Source: Bosea vaviloviae
GTDB lineage: Bacteria > Pseudomonadota > Alphaproteobacteria > Rhizobiales > Beijerinckiaceae
Reading direction: 5' to 3'
DNA length: 64,000 bases
NCBI RefSeq assembly: GCF_001741865.1
Contig: NZ_CP017147.1
Location: 5,447,001 to 5,511,000, forward strand
Shown one piece after another: positions 1-9,283 of this stretch. Position 1 is the stretch's first letter. The number at the start of each line of letters is the position of its first letter. A program made the position numbers and the translations under genes. The notes under the pieces are model-generated. The model was not told the origin of the DNA and ran no database searches. It worked only from the letters and a program-made list of their open reading frames with translations.

Positions 1-1289
<1,289 letters not shown>

Positions 1290-1350
1290 TCATTAGGCGA
1301 GATGCCTGTGACGAGAAAGGGCAGGAGCCGGCGCGGCCGGGAGCATCGGC

Positions 1351-1375
1351 CCGAAAAGTGGGAACCGGTTTTCGG
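1351..1375. repeat. Short dispersed intergenic repeat copy
   Basis: Imperfect copy of a motif built on AAAAGTGGG-ACCGGTTTT. Related copies occur at 5161-5197, near 48853-48898 (inverted) and near 62717-62726 (inverted). It lies in the 278-bp gap between divergent ligA and the DUF2189 gene; nothing else recognisable is in that gap. Confidence 0.55.
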
Positions 1376-1561
1376 AACAAGCCGGTGCAAGATCAAAACC
1401 CTACAACGTCCCACTTTCGTGTTTGGCAGGCATGCGACAAAACGCCCATTCGCGCGTATAATGCCCGCGCTGGGAATTGGAAGCTCGACGCCTGCAGGCC
1501 GTTGACCCAAGGATGGCGTCGATTGCCGCAAGCGAACCGGGCCAGAACCGGGAGATACGCC

Positions 1562-2371
1562 ATGGCAAACCTCGACGGCACGATGCCCGATGCCGGTACG
1601 CGCCTCGCGGCGCAACACGCCGAACCGAAGATCAACATCATCACCACCCGCGACCTTCGTGACGCGCTCTTGCGCGGCTGGGAGGATTTCAAGGCGCAGC
1701 CGAGCCACGTCGTCTTCATCGCGCTGATCTATCCGGTCGCCGGCGTGATGCTCGCGCAGCTCACCGTGACCTACAACATCTTCCCACTGCTCTTCCCGCT
1801 GCTCGGCGGCTTCGCCTTGCTCGGCCCCTTCGCCGCGATCGGCCTCTACGAGATCAGCCGCAGGCGCGAGCTCGGCATGGATTCCTCCTGGAACCATGCC
1901 TTCGGCATCCTGAGATCGCGCTCGATCGGCCAGATCGCCCTGCTCGGCGCTATGCTGACCGGTCTCTTCATCGCCTGGCTGTTTGCCGCCTGGTTCATCT
2001 ATCGCGGCCTGCTCGACCTGCCGGCCGACGTCTCGACGCCGGACTTCCTGCGCGCGGTCTTCACCACCTTCAACGGCTGGGTGATGATCATCGTCGGCAA
2101 TTCGCTCGGCCTGCTCTTCGCCATCATCGCCTTCTCGATCTCGGTGGTGTCCTTTCCGCTGATCATCGACCGGCATGTCGAGGCCGCTACCGCGATCAAG
2201 ACCTCGATCGCCGCCGTCGAGGCCAATCCGCGCGTGATGATGTATTGGGGGCTGATGGTCACCGGGCTTCTGGTGCTCGGCTGCCTGCCCGTGCTCGTCG
2301 GCCTGGTCGTGGTCATGCCGGTGCTCGGCCACGCGACCTGGCACCTCTACCGCAAGGTCGTGGAGGCTTGA
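1562..2371 (+). CDS. DUF2189-family integral membrane protein
   Basis: Predicted 269-residue inner-membrane protein. After about 45 polar residues the sequence alternates hydrophobic helices with short loops (about six membrane segments), and carries the DUF2189 pattern: an N-terminal amphipathic stretch, then helices containing ALIYPVAG and LLGPFAAIGLYE, and a late DRHVEAATAI segment. ATG 1562 is chosen because GGGAGA lies just upstream and the in-frame codons before it do not look like protein. It is transcribed away from ligA. The biochemical function of this family is unknown. Confidence 0.8.
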   Translation: MANLDGTMPDAGTRLAAQHAEPKINIITTRDLRDALLRGWEDFKAQPSHVVFIALIYPVAGVMLAQLTVTYNIFPLLFPLLGGFALLGPFAAIGLYEISRRRELGMDSSWNHAFGILRSRSIGQIALLGAMLTGLFIAWLFAAWFIYRGLLDLPADVSTPDFLRAVFTTFNGWVMIIVGNSLGLLFAIIAFSISVVSFPLIIDRHVEAATAIKTSIAAVEANPRVMMYWGLMVTGLLVLGCLPVLVGLVVVMPVLGHATWHLYRKVVEA

Positions 2372-2443
2372 GCGGCTAGCTTTCCGTCCCGGTCGCGCGC
2401 TGACAGCGATGCCTGCCAGCGCGAGCGGCCTCGGGAGCGCGCT

Positions 2444-3646
2444 TCAATAGTCCAGCGTCTTACGGCCTGGCGCGCTCGCCGCTTCGATGCGCTGCAGGAA
2501 CTCGCTGCGGTTGGCCCGGCTCAGGACGGCGACAGGGGCGGTGACCGCCGCCCCGGCGACGCGCGCGCCTCCCAGCGCCGCCATGCCGACCTGGTCGGCC
2601 AGGCTGGCCTCGCCACCCGCCAGCGACTGGCCGGACAGGCGCTGCCCCAGCACCCGCACCATCTCGGGGCTGTCGGCGAAGGTGTTGTGAGCCAGCGGAT
2701 CGCCGGCCTTCACGTCCGAAGTGTCGATGATCGAGATGCCGAGCGTGGCAAGCTCGGCCGTATAGGGGCGCATATCGGCGGCGCCGACACGCTCGACATC
2801 TCCCGAGAGCCAGCGCGACAGGGCCAGCGCACGATCGTTGCGGGAGGAGAAGATCGTGAAATGCGGCCGCTTCGGGCCCATTTCGATGATCTGGCGGCGG
2901 AACACGTCGACATCGATATCAGGCGAGGCGAGCACGACGTTTCGGATCTTCGCGGAAATGCCCTTATCGCGCAGCGCCATGCCGCGCAGCGCTTCGGTGG
3001 CGAGCCAGCTTCCCATCGAATGGGCCAGGATCGTCACCTCGCCGACATCGGGGCTCTTGGCAGCCTCCCGCAGCATCTCCTCGAGCGCGAAGCGCGAATA
3101 ATTCGTGCTCTCCTTGTCGTAGACATAGTCGAACACGCTGGCTCGCGACGGCCAGGTGAACAGGACCGGAGTGGCGTCGATGCCCGCGTCATGGGAGATC
3201 TGGGCGAAGCGATAGACGGCGTCGGGATAGGTATTGTTGAAGCCGTGCACGAAGACGAGCAAGCGGCGCTTGGGGCCGCGATGGTGCCGGTACCAGTCCA
3301 TGGCTGCGTTGGTCGACAGCACCGGCTTGACCTGGAGCGTGACGAAATCGGTCTGCGGATTGCCCGGCGACCTGCCGGGCCACTGGATTTCCCCGACCTT
3401 GCGATGGCTGTCGGGCGGGATGGAGACCACGATATTCGTCAATGAGATCGCCGTCGCCCGCTCGCCGGTGAAGAGCTCGCCCGGGTCGCTCGCCGGCTTG
3501 CGCGTCGTGGCGACGAGCATGTCGACCCGGCTCGCGCCAGGCGCGGAGGCTGCGACCGGCTCGAGGATTTTCGACGGCTGCGTCGCGCAGGCGCCCAGAA
3601 GCAGGCAGAGCGCGAGCGCCAGGCGGTTGGAAGAGCCCATCATCAT
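2444..3646 (-). CDS. DUF900-type alpha/beta hydrolase lipoprotein
   Basis: Predicted 400-residue alpha/beta hydrolase anchored as a lipoprotein. The N-terminus MMMGSSNRLALALCLLLGAC ends in a lipobox (LGAC). The family motif VFVHGFNN precedes the strand-helix region, and the nucleophile elbow is AHSMGSW (G-x-S-x-G type); a candidate catalytic His lies in LAHNTF. The start codon overlaps the stop of the upstream TetR gene by ATGA (3643-3646), so the two are translationally coupled and probably share the TetR operator. Substrate is unknown; esterase or lipase activity is inference from the fold. Confidence 0.85.
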   Translation of the reverse strand: MMMGSSNRLALALCLLLGACATQPSKILEPVAASAPGASRVDMLVATTRKPASDPGELFTGERATAISLTNIVVSIPPDSHRKVGEIQWPGRSPGNPQTDFVTLQVKPVLSTNAAMDWYRHHRGPKRRLLVFVHGFNNTYPDAVYRFAQISHDAGIDATPVLFTWPSRASVFDYVYDKESTNYSRFALEEMLREAAKSPDVGEVTILAHSMGSWLATEALRGMALRDKGISAKIRNVVLASPDIDVDVFRRQIIEMGPKRPHFTIFSSRNDRALALSRWLSGDVERVGAADMRPYTAELATLGISIIDTSDVKAGDPLAHNTFADSPEMVRVLGQRLSGQSLAGGEASLADQVGMAALGGARVAGAAVTAPVAVLSRANRSEFLQRIEAASAPGRKTLDY

Positions 3647-4284
3647 GCTGCCCGCTCTGCGACCGGCATGTCCCGTCCCGGCATCGTCAAGGATGTCAGG
3701 AAAGCGCGGACGACCTCCGCTCCCTCCGGGACGAGCGCGAGCTCGACCTCCTCCATCAGCCACTCTGTGATCAGACCATCCAACATCGCGTAGAGCGCGA
3801 GCGCGGCGGAGCGCGCCGTCCAGGGCCGCGCCAGGGTATCGCTGCGCTGCGCAGCCTCGCATATGTCCATCAGGGACGAGCGAATCTGCTGGCGGAAATA
3901 GCGCATGTTGCCGACATCGTCCGGCGACCCGTTGACATCGATCACCTTAAGCAGCGCGAGGAGGCGCTTTTTCGCGGCATCGCCTTGAAGCTCGGCGAAG
4001 GTCGCCGCAGCCAGATCGCCGAAAGCCTCAAGCGGCGCGAGCGCCGCATCCGCCGTCAGGCTCCGCGCAAGCTGCTGCATCGGCAGGATCATCTCGTCCC
4101 GGATCGCGAAGAGCAGTCCAAGCTTGTTGTGGAAATGGAAGTGCACGGCTCCGCGCGAGACGCCGGCGGCGGCAGCGATCTCGTCCAGCGAACAAGTCTC
4201 ATAACCGCGCTGAAGGAACAGCGCTTCAGCCGCCTGCAGGATTGTCTGCCGTGTCTCCGCGGCCTGCTCTTTGGTTCTTCGCAC
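3643..4284 (-). CDS. TetR/AcrR-family transcriptional repressor
   Basis: A 213-residue regulator. The N-terminal helix-turn-helix reads TRQTILQAAEALF through VSRGAVHFHFHNKLGL, the TetR signature; the C-terminal helices (YFRQQI, MLDGLITEWL) resemble AcrR/TtgR ligand domains. GTG 4284 (VRRTKEQAAETR) is preferred because the frame further upstream runs through a palindrome and then into a 79-bp intergenic inverted repeat. It is followed by the lipoprotein hydrolase with an ATGA overlap. The palindrome at 4315-4339 suggests autoregulation of the two-gene unit. The ligand is unknown. Confidence 0.88.
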   Translation of the reverse strand: MRRTKEQAAETRQTILQAAEALFLQRGYETCSLDEIAAAAGVSRGAVHFHFHNKLGLLFAIRDEMILPMQQLARSLTADAALAPLEAFGDLAAATFAELQGDAAKKRLLALLKVIDVNGSPDDVGNMRYFRQQIRSSLMDICEAAQRSDTLARPWTARSAALALYAMLDGLITEWLMEEVELALVPEGAEVVRAFLTSLTMPGRDMPVAERAA

Positions 4285-4314
4285 GGGATGCGCCTCTCGC
4301 TTCGCGCAGCTTCT

Positions 4315-4339
4315 ATATACAAACGGACCGTCTGTATAT
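4315..4339 (-). promoter_or_regulatory. Palindromic operator upstream of the TetR gene
   Basis: Arms 4315-4326 and 4328-4339 (ATATACAAACGG / CCGTCTGTATAT) are inverted repeats with one mismatch around a single central base, ending about 30 bp before the GTG start. Length and layout fit operators of AcrR-like TetR proteins. Confidence 0.75.
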
Positions 4340-4350
4340 GCACCCAACGC

Positions 4351-4429
4351 CGTCATTGCGAGCGCAGCGAAGCAATCCAGGAGGTCTCGCTCTACGCTTC
4401 TGGATTGCTTCGCTGCGCTCGCAATGACG
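4351..4429. repeat. REP-like element, 30-bp perfect inverted repeat
   Basis: Arms 4351-4380 and 4400-4429 are perfect inverted complements (outer end CGTCATTGCGAGCGCAGCGA) around a 19-nt loop. A diverged copy sits at 58128-58214 between metF and metH. The transcript would form a long hairpin. Confidence 0.9.
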
Positions 4430-4580
4430 TTCAAGCCGCACGGAAAATGATCCAGCTAAGCGCACTCTCACCGCCCGAGAAAAAAATCGCGATCGCTTTG
4501 AACCTTCCCGGCCGCTCCCGCGACCAACGGACATGGAGCTGCATGGTGCAGTTCCGTCCGAAAGCCCAAGGGAGACGATC

Positions 4581-4883
4581 ATGACCATTCGCACCACCGT
4601 CGCCGGCCTCGCCACCGCCTTCGTTCTCGGCGCAGGCGCGCTGATCGGCGGCTCGCTCGCCACCTCCTCCTCCGCGCAGGCAGCCCCCGGCTGGCATGGC
4701 GGCCACGGCCATCACGGCCATTTCGGCGGAGGCCACGGCCATGGCCGCCGCTGGGGCCATGGCGGCTGGGGCTACCGCCCTGCCTATGCCGGCTTCTATC
4801 GCGGCGGCTGCTACACCGTGCTGCGGACCCGCTTCATCCCCGGCCTCGGCTATGTCGAGCGCCCAGTGAACCGCTGCCGCTGA
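4581..4883 (+). CDS. Secreted small His/Gly-rich protein
   Basis: A 100-residue exported protein. It has a Sec signal peptide (MTIRTTVAGLATAFVLGAG..., predicted cleavage after SSAQA), then a segment of repeated GHGHHGH-type motifs with about ten histidines, then a conserved-looking tail with two cysteines (GGCYTVLRTRF and VNRCR). GGGAGACGATC precedes ATG 4581. A GC-rich hairpin 24 bp after the stop is a likely terminator. Histidine density suggests metal binding, but no function is established. Confidence 0.75.
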   Translation: MTIRTTVAGLATAFVLGAGALIGGSLATSSSAQAAPGWHGGHGHHGHFGGGHGHGRRWGHGGWGYRPAYAGFYRGGCYTVLRTRFIPGLGYVERPVNRCR

Positions 4884-4906
4884 TTGCGATCATGCCGCGC
4901 CTTGCA

Positions 4907-4930
4907 GGGAGCCGGAGCGATCCGGCTCCC
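4907..4930 (+). terminator. Stem-loop after the His/Gly-rich gene
   Basis: A perfect 10-bp stem (4907-4916 / 4921-4930, GGGAGCCGGA / TCCGGCTCCC) closed by a GCGA tetraloop. No strong T-run follows, so intrinsic termination is plausible rather than certain. Confidence 0.5.
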
Positions 4931-5079
4931 TCGGCGTTTGAGGCTGGCGCGCTGCTCATAAACGGAACTGTGCCGCGATTCAGGAACCTTTGCCAGCGAA
5001 CCCGGTTCATTTTGCGTCACGTAAATCGTGACGCGCCATTCACGCGGGCCGTCACAGCCCGCCCGGAACCGGGGCTATC

Positions 5080-5154
5080 ATGAACAACATCATCTATATC
5101 GTCGGCTTGATCGTGGTCGTCCTGGCGATCCTGTCCTTCCTCGGCCTGCGCTGA
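5080..5154 (+). CDS. 24-residue single-helix membrane peptide
   Basis: ATG 5080 to TGA 5154 encodes MNNIIYIVGLIVVVLAIL followed by SFLGLR: one hydrophobic helix with a short polar N-terminus and a basic C-terminus. I recall near-identical unannotated peptides in other Hyphomicrobiales, which would argue that it is real (recall, not searched). The preceding 200 bp holds no other convincing gene. Function is unknown; small one-helix proteins often modulate larger membrane complexes. Confidence 0.6.
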   Translation: MNNIIYIVGLIVVVLAILSFLGLR

Positions 5155-5160
5155 GGACCT

Positions 5161-5285
5161 GAGCAGGATGCAAAAAGTGGGCACCGGTTTTTCGCGTTGA
5201 TCCGGCTCTCACTTTGCGATGAGAGACGGATTCAGATTTCAGATGGGATCACTCCGTGATTCCATCTGAAATCATCCGGCTCTAG
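5161..5285. repeat. About 120-bp dispersed repeat (copy 1)
   Basis: Begins with the AAAAAGTGGGCACCGGTTTTT motif and continues through GAGAGACGGATTCAGATTTC to a hairpin-forming core (GATTTCAGATGG ... CCATCTGAAATC) ending in TCTAG at 5285. The whole unit recurs inverted at 62613-62726. Confidence 0.85.
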
Positions 5286-5316
5286 GCAAAACAAGAGAGA
5301 TCAGGCCGGGCGGCGA

Positions 5317-7404
5317 TCAGCTGCGGTCGTCGCGACCCGGCTTCTTGCCCTTGAACGGCTTCCCGGCAGGCTTGCCGCCGAAGCCGGGCTTGTTCCCGGC
5401 ATAGGGCTTCGCTCCGCCCGGCTTGGCGGCATAAGGCTTCGGCCCCGACCTGAACGAGACATTGGGGTCGGACAGCGCGTCCCGGTCGCTGCGAACCGGA
5501 TCATAGGGCTTGGCTGCGCCGAAAGGCTTGCCCTTGCCCTCATAGGCCTTCTTCTTGCCCTCATAGGGCTTTTTCTCGCCGCCCTCGTAGGGCTTTCGCT
5601 CATAGGGCTTCTTCTCGTAGGGCTTCTTCTCATAAGCCCTGGCAGGCGGACGGTCTGCATCACGCTCAGGGCGCGCATGCGCCGAAGGTGCATGGCTCGC
5701 CTTTTCGGCGAAGGGCTTTGCCGGGCGCCGCTCCTCCTCGCCGGTGACAGGCTGGATCACGATCTTGTCGCGATCGACCGCCTTTGCCAGCTCGTAGAAG
5801 CGCTCGGCGACATCGGCGTCGATCTCGACCTTGGTCTCCTTGTCGAAGATCCGGATCGCGCCGACCTCGTCGCGCGTGATCTTGCCGCGGCGGCACAGCA
5901 TCGGCAGCAATTGGCGCGGATCGGCGCCGTCTTTGCGACCGATATTCAGAACGAACCAGACCGTATTGCCGCGCGGGCCGGCCTTGCGCGGCCCCTCGCC
6001 GCGCGGACTGTCCTCGCGGCCTTCGCCGAACCGGCCACCCTCGCGTGGCGCATACTCCTCGCGCGAACGGATCGGACGCGAATCGCGTTGAAAATTCGGA
6101 TCGCCGACCTCTTCAGCGCCCGGCAGACGCGAACGGTAGACCCGCACCAGCGCGGCCGCGATCTCCTGCGGCGAACGTCCCGCCAGCAGCGCCTCGACCA
6201 TGGCGGCGTCGTCCTCGTCGGCCTCTCCGGTCAACAGCGGATCGCTCAACAGCCGCTGCTGGTCGAGCGCGCGGATTTCCTCGGCCGTCGGCGGCCCGGC
6301 CCAGACTGCCTCGACTTTGGCCTCGGAGATCAGCATCTCGGCCTTGCGACGGCGCGACACCGGCACCAGCAGGACGCTCGTGCCCTTGTTGCCGGCGCGG
6401 CCGGTGCGGCCCGAGCGATGCTGCATCACTTCGGGATCGTTGGGCAGCTCGGCGTGGATGACCAGCGTCAGGCCGGGCAGATCGATGCCGCGTGCCGCGA
6501 CGTCGGTCGCGACGCAGACCCGCGCCCGGCCGTCGCGCAGCGCCTGCAGCGCCGAATTGCGCTCGCTCTGGCTGAGCTCGCCCGAGAGCGCCACGGCCGA
6601 GAAGCCGCGCTCCAGCAGGATCGCCTCGAGATGGCGCACGGCATTGCGGGTGTTGCAGAACACCAGCGAGCACGGCGAATCATGGAAGCGCAGCAGGTTG
6701 ACGACAGCGAGTTCGGCCTCCTTCGGATAGACCCGGATGGCGCGATATTCGATATCGGCATGGCCGCGCGAGCCGCCGGTGACCTCGATGCGCAGCGCGT
6801 TGCGCTGGTAGTTGGTCGCGAGCTGGATGATCGCCTTGGGCAGCGTCGCCGAGAACAGCAGGCTCTGGCGCTCGGCCGGGGTCGTCTTCAGGATGAATTC
6901 GAGATCGTCGCGGAAGCCGAGATCAAGCATTTCGTCGGCCTCGTCGAGCACGACGGCCTTGAGGGCGGAAACGTCAAGGCGGTGCCGCTCGATATGGTCG
7001 CGCAGGCGGCCTGGCGTGCCGACGACGATATGGGCGCCTTCATCGAGCAGCGCCGCCTCGCGGCGCGGGTCCATGCCGCCGACGCAGGCGATGACGCGGG
7101 CATTGGCGTATTTGTAGAGCCAGGCGAGCTCGCGCTGGACCTGCAGCGCCAATTCGCGCGTCGGCGCGATGATCAGCGCCAGCGGCTTGCCGGCGCGGCC
7201 GAAGGCTTCCGCCTCGCCGAGCAGGGTCGTGGCGATGGCGAGCCCATAGGCGACCGTCTTGCCGGAGCCGGTCTGCGACGAGACGAGCAGGTCGCGCCCG
7301 GCGGCGGTGTCCTCGAGCACGGCGTTCTGCACCGGCGTCGGATCGGAATAGTTGCGTTCGGCGAGCGCACGCGCGAGCGGCGGGCTCGTAGGAAGAAAGG
7401 ACAT
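5317..7404 (-). CDS. DEAD-box ATP-dependent RNA helicase with DbpA-type RNA-binding domain
   Basis: A 695-residue RNA helicase. All core motifs are visible: Q-motif region PTPVQNAVL, motif I SSQTGSGKT, Ia PTRELALQ, Ib VGTPGRL, II LDEADEML, III FSATLP, V ARGIDLPG and VI HRSGRTGRAG. A DbpA-like RRM follows (GNTVWFVLNIGRKDG, MLCRRGKITRDEVG). The C-terminal 150 residues are basic and low-complexity with repeated KKPYE / KPYEG units. Probably acts in ribosome assembly or cold-stress RNA remodelling, as CsdA/DeaD-type proteins do. It is transcribed divergently from the ABC-F gene across a 256-bp gap. Confidence 0.93.
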   Translation of the reverse strand: MSFLPTSPPLARALAERNYSDPTPVQNAVLEDTAAGRDLLVSSQTGSGKTVAYGLAIATTLLGEAEAFGRAGKPLALIIAPTRELALQVQRELAWLYKYANARVIACVGGMDPRREAALLDEGAHIVVGTPGRLRDHIERHRLDVSALKAVVLDEADEMLDLGFRDDLEFILKTTPAERQSLLFSATLPKAIIQLATNYQRNALRIEVTGGSRGHADIEYRAIRVYPKEAELAVVNLLRFHDSPCSLVFCNTRNAVRHLEAILLERGFSAVALSGELSQSERNSALQALRDGRARVCVATDVAARGIDLPGLTLVIHAELPNDPEVMQHRSGRTGRAGNKGTSVLLVPVSRRRKAEMLISEAKVEAVWAGPPTAEEIRALDQQRLLSDPLLTGEADEDDAAMVEALLAGRSPQEIAAALVRVYRSRLPGAEEVGDPNFQRDSRPIRSREEYAPREGGRFGEGREDSPRGEGPRKAGPRGNTVWFVLNIGRKDGADPRQLLPMLCRRGKITRDEVGAIRIFDKETKVEIDADVAERFYELAKAVDRDKIVIQPVTGEEERRPAKPFAEKASHAPSAHARPERDADRPPARAYEKKPYEKKPYERKPYEGGEKKPYEGKKKAYEGKGKPFGAAKPYDPVRSDRDALSDPNVSFRSGPKPYAAKPGGAKPYAGNKPGFGGKPAGKPFKGKKPGRDDRS

Positions 7405-7660
7405 GAGGTGTCGTGCCTAGGGTTACGGCGCAGATCAGGAAACGGCGCAGGAATTCGGGCGATGAGCGGCGCGGCGCGCAAATGCAGCCAGTCCGCAGCC
7501 ATCGATTGAAATGGGCTCATAAAGCAGATCGCGGCAAAAGGGAATGGAGGGGGCCGATGACGCGGCCACCACCACCTGATTTGCCCGCCCGCTCTTCCGC
7601 AGACGGCCCCCATGGCGTAAGGGCGCGGGAAATTCCCCAACTCCCAGGTTCCGTGACCGC

Positions 7661-9283
7661 ATGATCCGCCTCGAAAACATCAGCAAGCAGAACGGTCAGC
7701 AGATCGTCTTCATCGAGGCCTCGGCGGCGCTCCAGAAGGGAGAGAAGGTCGGCCTTGTCGGCCCCAATGGCGCGGGCAAGACCACCTTGTTCCGGATGAT
7801 CACTGGGCAGGAACAGCCCGATGAGGGGCAGGTCGGCGTCGATCGCGGTGTGACCATCGGCTATTTCAGCCAGGATGTCGGCGACATGAAGGGCGTCAGC
7901 GCCGTCTCCGCCGTCATGGACGGAGCGGGCCCGGTGAGCAGCGTCGCCGCCGAATTGCGCGAGCTGGAAGCCGCCATGGGCGATCCCGACCGCACTGAGG
8001 AGATGGACGAGATCATCATGCGCTATGGCGAGGTCCAGGGCCGCTTCGAGGAACTCGACGGCTATGCGCTCGACGGCCGGGCGCGCGAGGTGCTCAGCGG
8101 TCTGGGTTTCAGCCAGGAGATGATGGACGGCGATGTCGGCGCGCTCTCGGGTGGCTGGAAGATGCGCGTTGCGCTCGCCCGCATCCTGCTGATGCGGCCC
8201 GACGCGATGCTGCTCGACGAGCCGAGCAACCATCTCGACCTGGAGAGCCTGATCTGGCTGGAGGAGTTCCTCAAGGGCTATGACGGCGCGCTTCTGATGA
8301 CCTCGCATGATCGCGAATTCATGAACCGGATCGTCAACAAGGTGGTCGAGATCGATGGCGGTTCGCTGACCGCCTATTCCGGCAATTACGAGTTCTACCA
8401 GGAGCAGCGCGCGCTTGCCGAGAAGCAGCAGCAGGCACAGTTCGAGCGCCAGCAGGCGATGCTCGCCAAGGAGATCAACTTCATCGAGCGCTTCAAGGCG
8501 CGCGCCTCGCACGCGGCCCAGGTCCAGAGCCGGGTGAAGAAGCTCGACAAGATCGACCGGGTCGAGCCGCCCAAGCGTCGCCAGACCGTGTCCTTCGAAT
8601 TCCAGCCGGCGCCGCGCTCCGGCGAGGACGTGGTCACGCTGAAGGGCGTTCACAAAGCTTACGGTAGCCGCAGCATCTATGAGGGGCTCGACTTCCAGGT
8701 GCGCCGCAAGGAGCGCTGGTGCGTGATGGGCGTCAACGGCGCCGGCAAATCGACGCTGCTGAAGCTGGTGACGGGCGCCACCACACCGGATACCGGGACG
8801 GTCGCGCTCGGCGGCACCATCAAGCTGGGCTATTTTGCACAGCACGCCATGGAGGTGCTGGATGGCGACCGCACCGTGTTCGAATCGCTGGAGGATTGGT
8901 TCCCACAGGCCGGCCAAGGCTCGCTGCGCTCGCTCGCCGGTTGCTTCGGCTTCTCAGGCGACGATGTCGAGAAGCGCTGCCGGGTGCTTTCGGGCGGCGA
9001 GAAGGCGCGCCTCGTCATGGCCAAGATGCTCTACGATCCCCCGAACTTCCTGGTGCTGGACGAGCCGACCAACCATCTCGACATCGCCACCAAGGAGATG
9101 CTGATCACGGCGCTCTCGCAATATGAGGGCACCATGCTGTTCGTCTCGCATGATCGCCACTTCCTGGCGGCGCTGTCGAACCGGCTGCTGGAGCTGACGC
9201 CCGAGGGCGTGCACGCCTATGGCGGCGGCTATACGGAGTATGTCGCGCGCACCGGCCAGGAAGCACCGGGCTTGCGCAGCTGA
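7661..9283 (+). CDS. ABC-F family ribosome-associated ATPase
   Basis: A 540-residue soluble protein with two ABC ATPase domains and no membrane segments. Domain 1 has GPNGAGKTT, signature LSGGWKMRVALARIL and Walker B LLDEPSNHLD. A charged linker (YQEQRALAEKQQQAQFERQQ) matches the P-site tRNA interaction region. Domain 2 has GVNGAGKST, LSGGEKARL and LVLDEPTNHLD. Members act as translation factors that bind the ribosomal E site. It is convergent with recN: its TGA ends at 9283 and the recN stop begins at 9284. The exact subgroup (EttA-, Uup- or YbiT-like) is not decidable by eye, though 540 residues fits YbiT. Confidence 0.92.
   Translation: MIRLENISKQNGQQIVFIEASAALQKGEKVGLVGPNGAGKTTLFRMITGQEQPDEGQVGVDRGVTIGYFSQDVGDMKGVSAVSAVMDGAGPVSSVAAELRELEAAMGDPDRTEEMDEIIMRYGEVQGRFEELDGYALDGRAREVLSGLGFSQEMMDGDVGALSGGWKMRVALARILLMRPDAMLLDEPSNHLDLESLIWLEEFLKGYDGALLMTSHDREFMNRIVNKVVEIDGGSLTAYSGNYEFYQEQRALAEKQQQAQFERQQAMLAKEINFIERFKARASHAAQVQSRVKKLDKIDRVEPPKRRQTVSFEFQPAPRSGEDVVTLKGVHKAYGSRSIYEGLDFQVRRKERWCVMGVNGAGKSTLLKLVTGATTPDTGTVALGGTIKLGYFAQHAMEVLDGDRTVFESLEDWFPQAGQGSLRSLAGCFGFSGDDVEKRCRVLSGGEKARLVMAKMLYDPPNFLVLDEPTNHLDIATKEMLITALSQYEGTMLFVSHDRHFLAALSNRLLELTPEGVHAYGGGYTEYVARTGQEAPGLRS

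Noticed and set aside
4892..5083. 63-codon open frame between the His-rich gene and the small peptide
   Set aside because: It starts inside the likely terminator hairpin, lacks a ribosome-binding site and has no coding-like composition.
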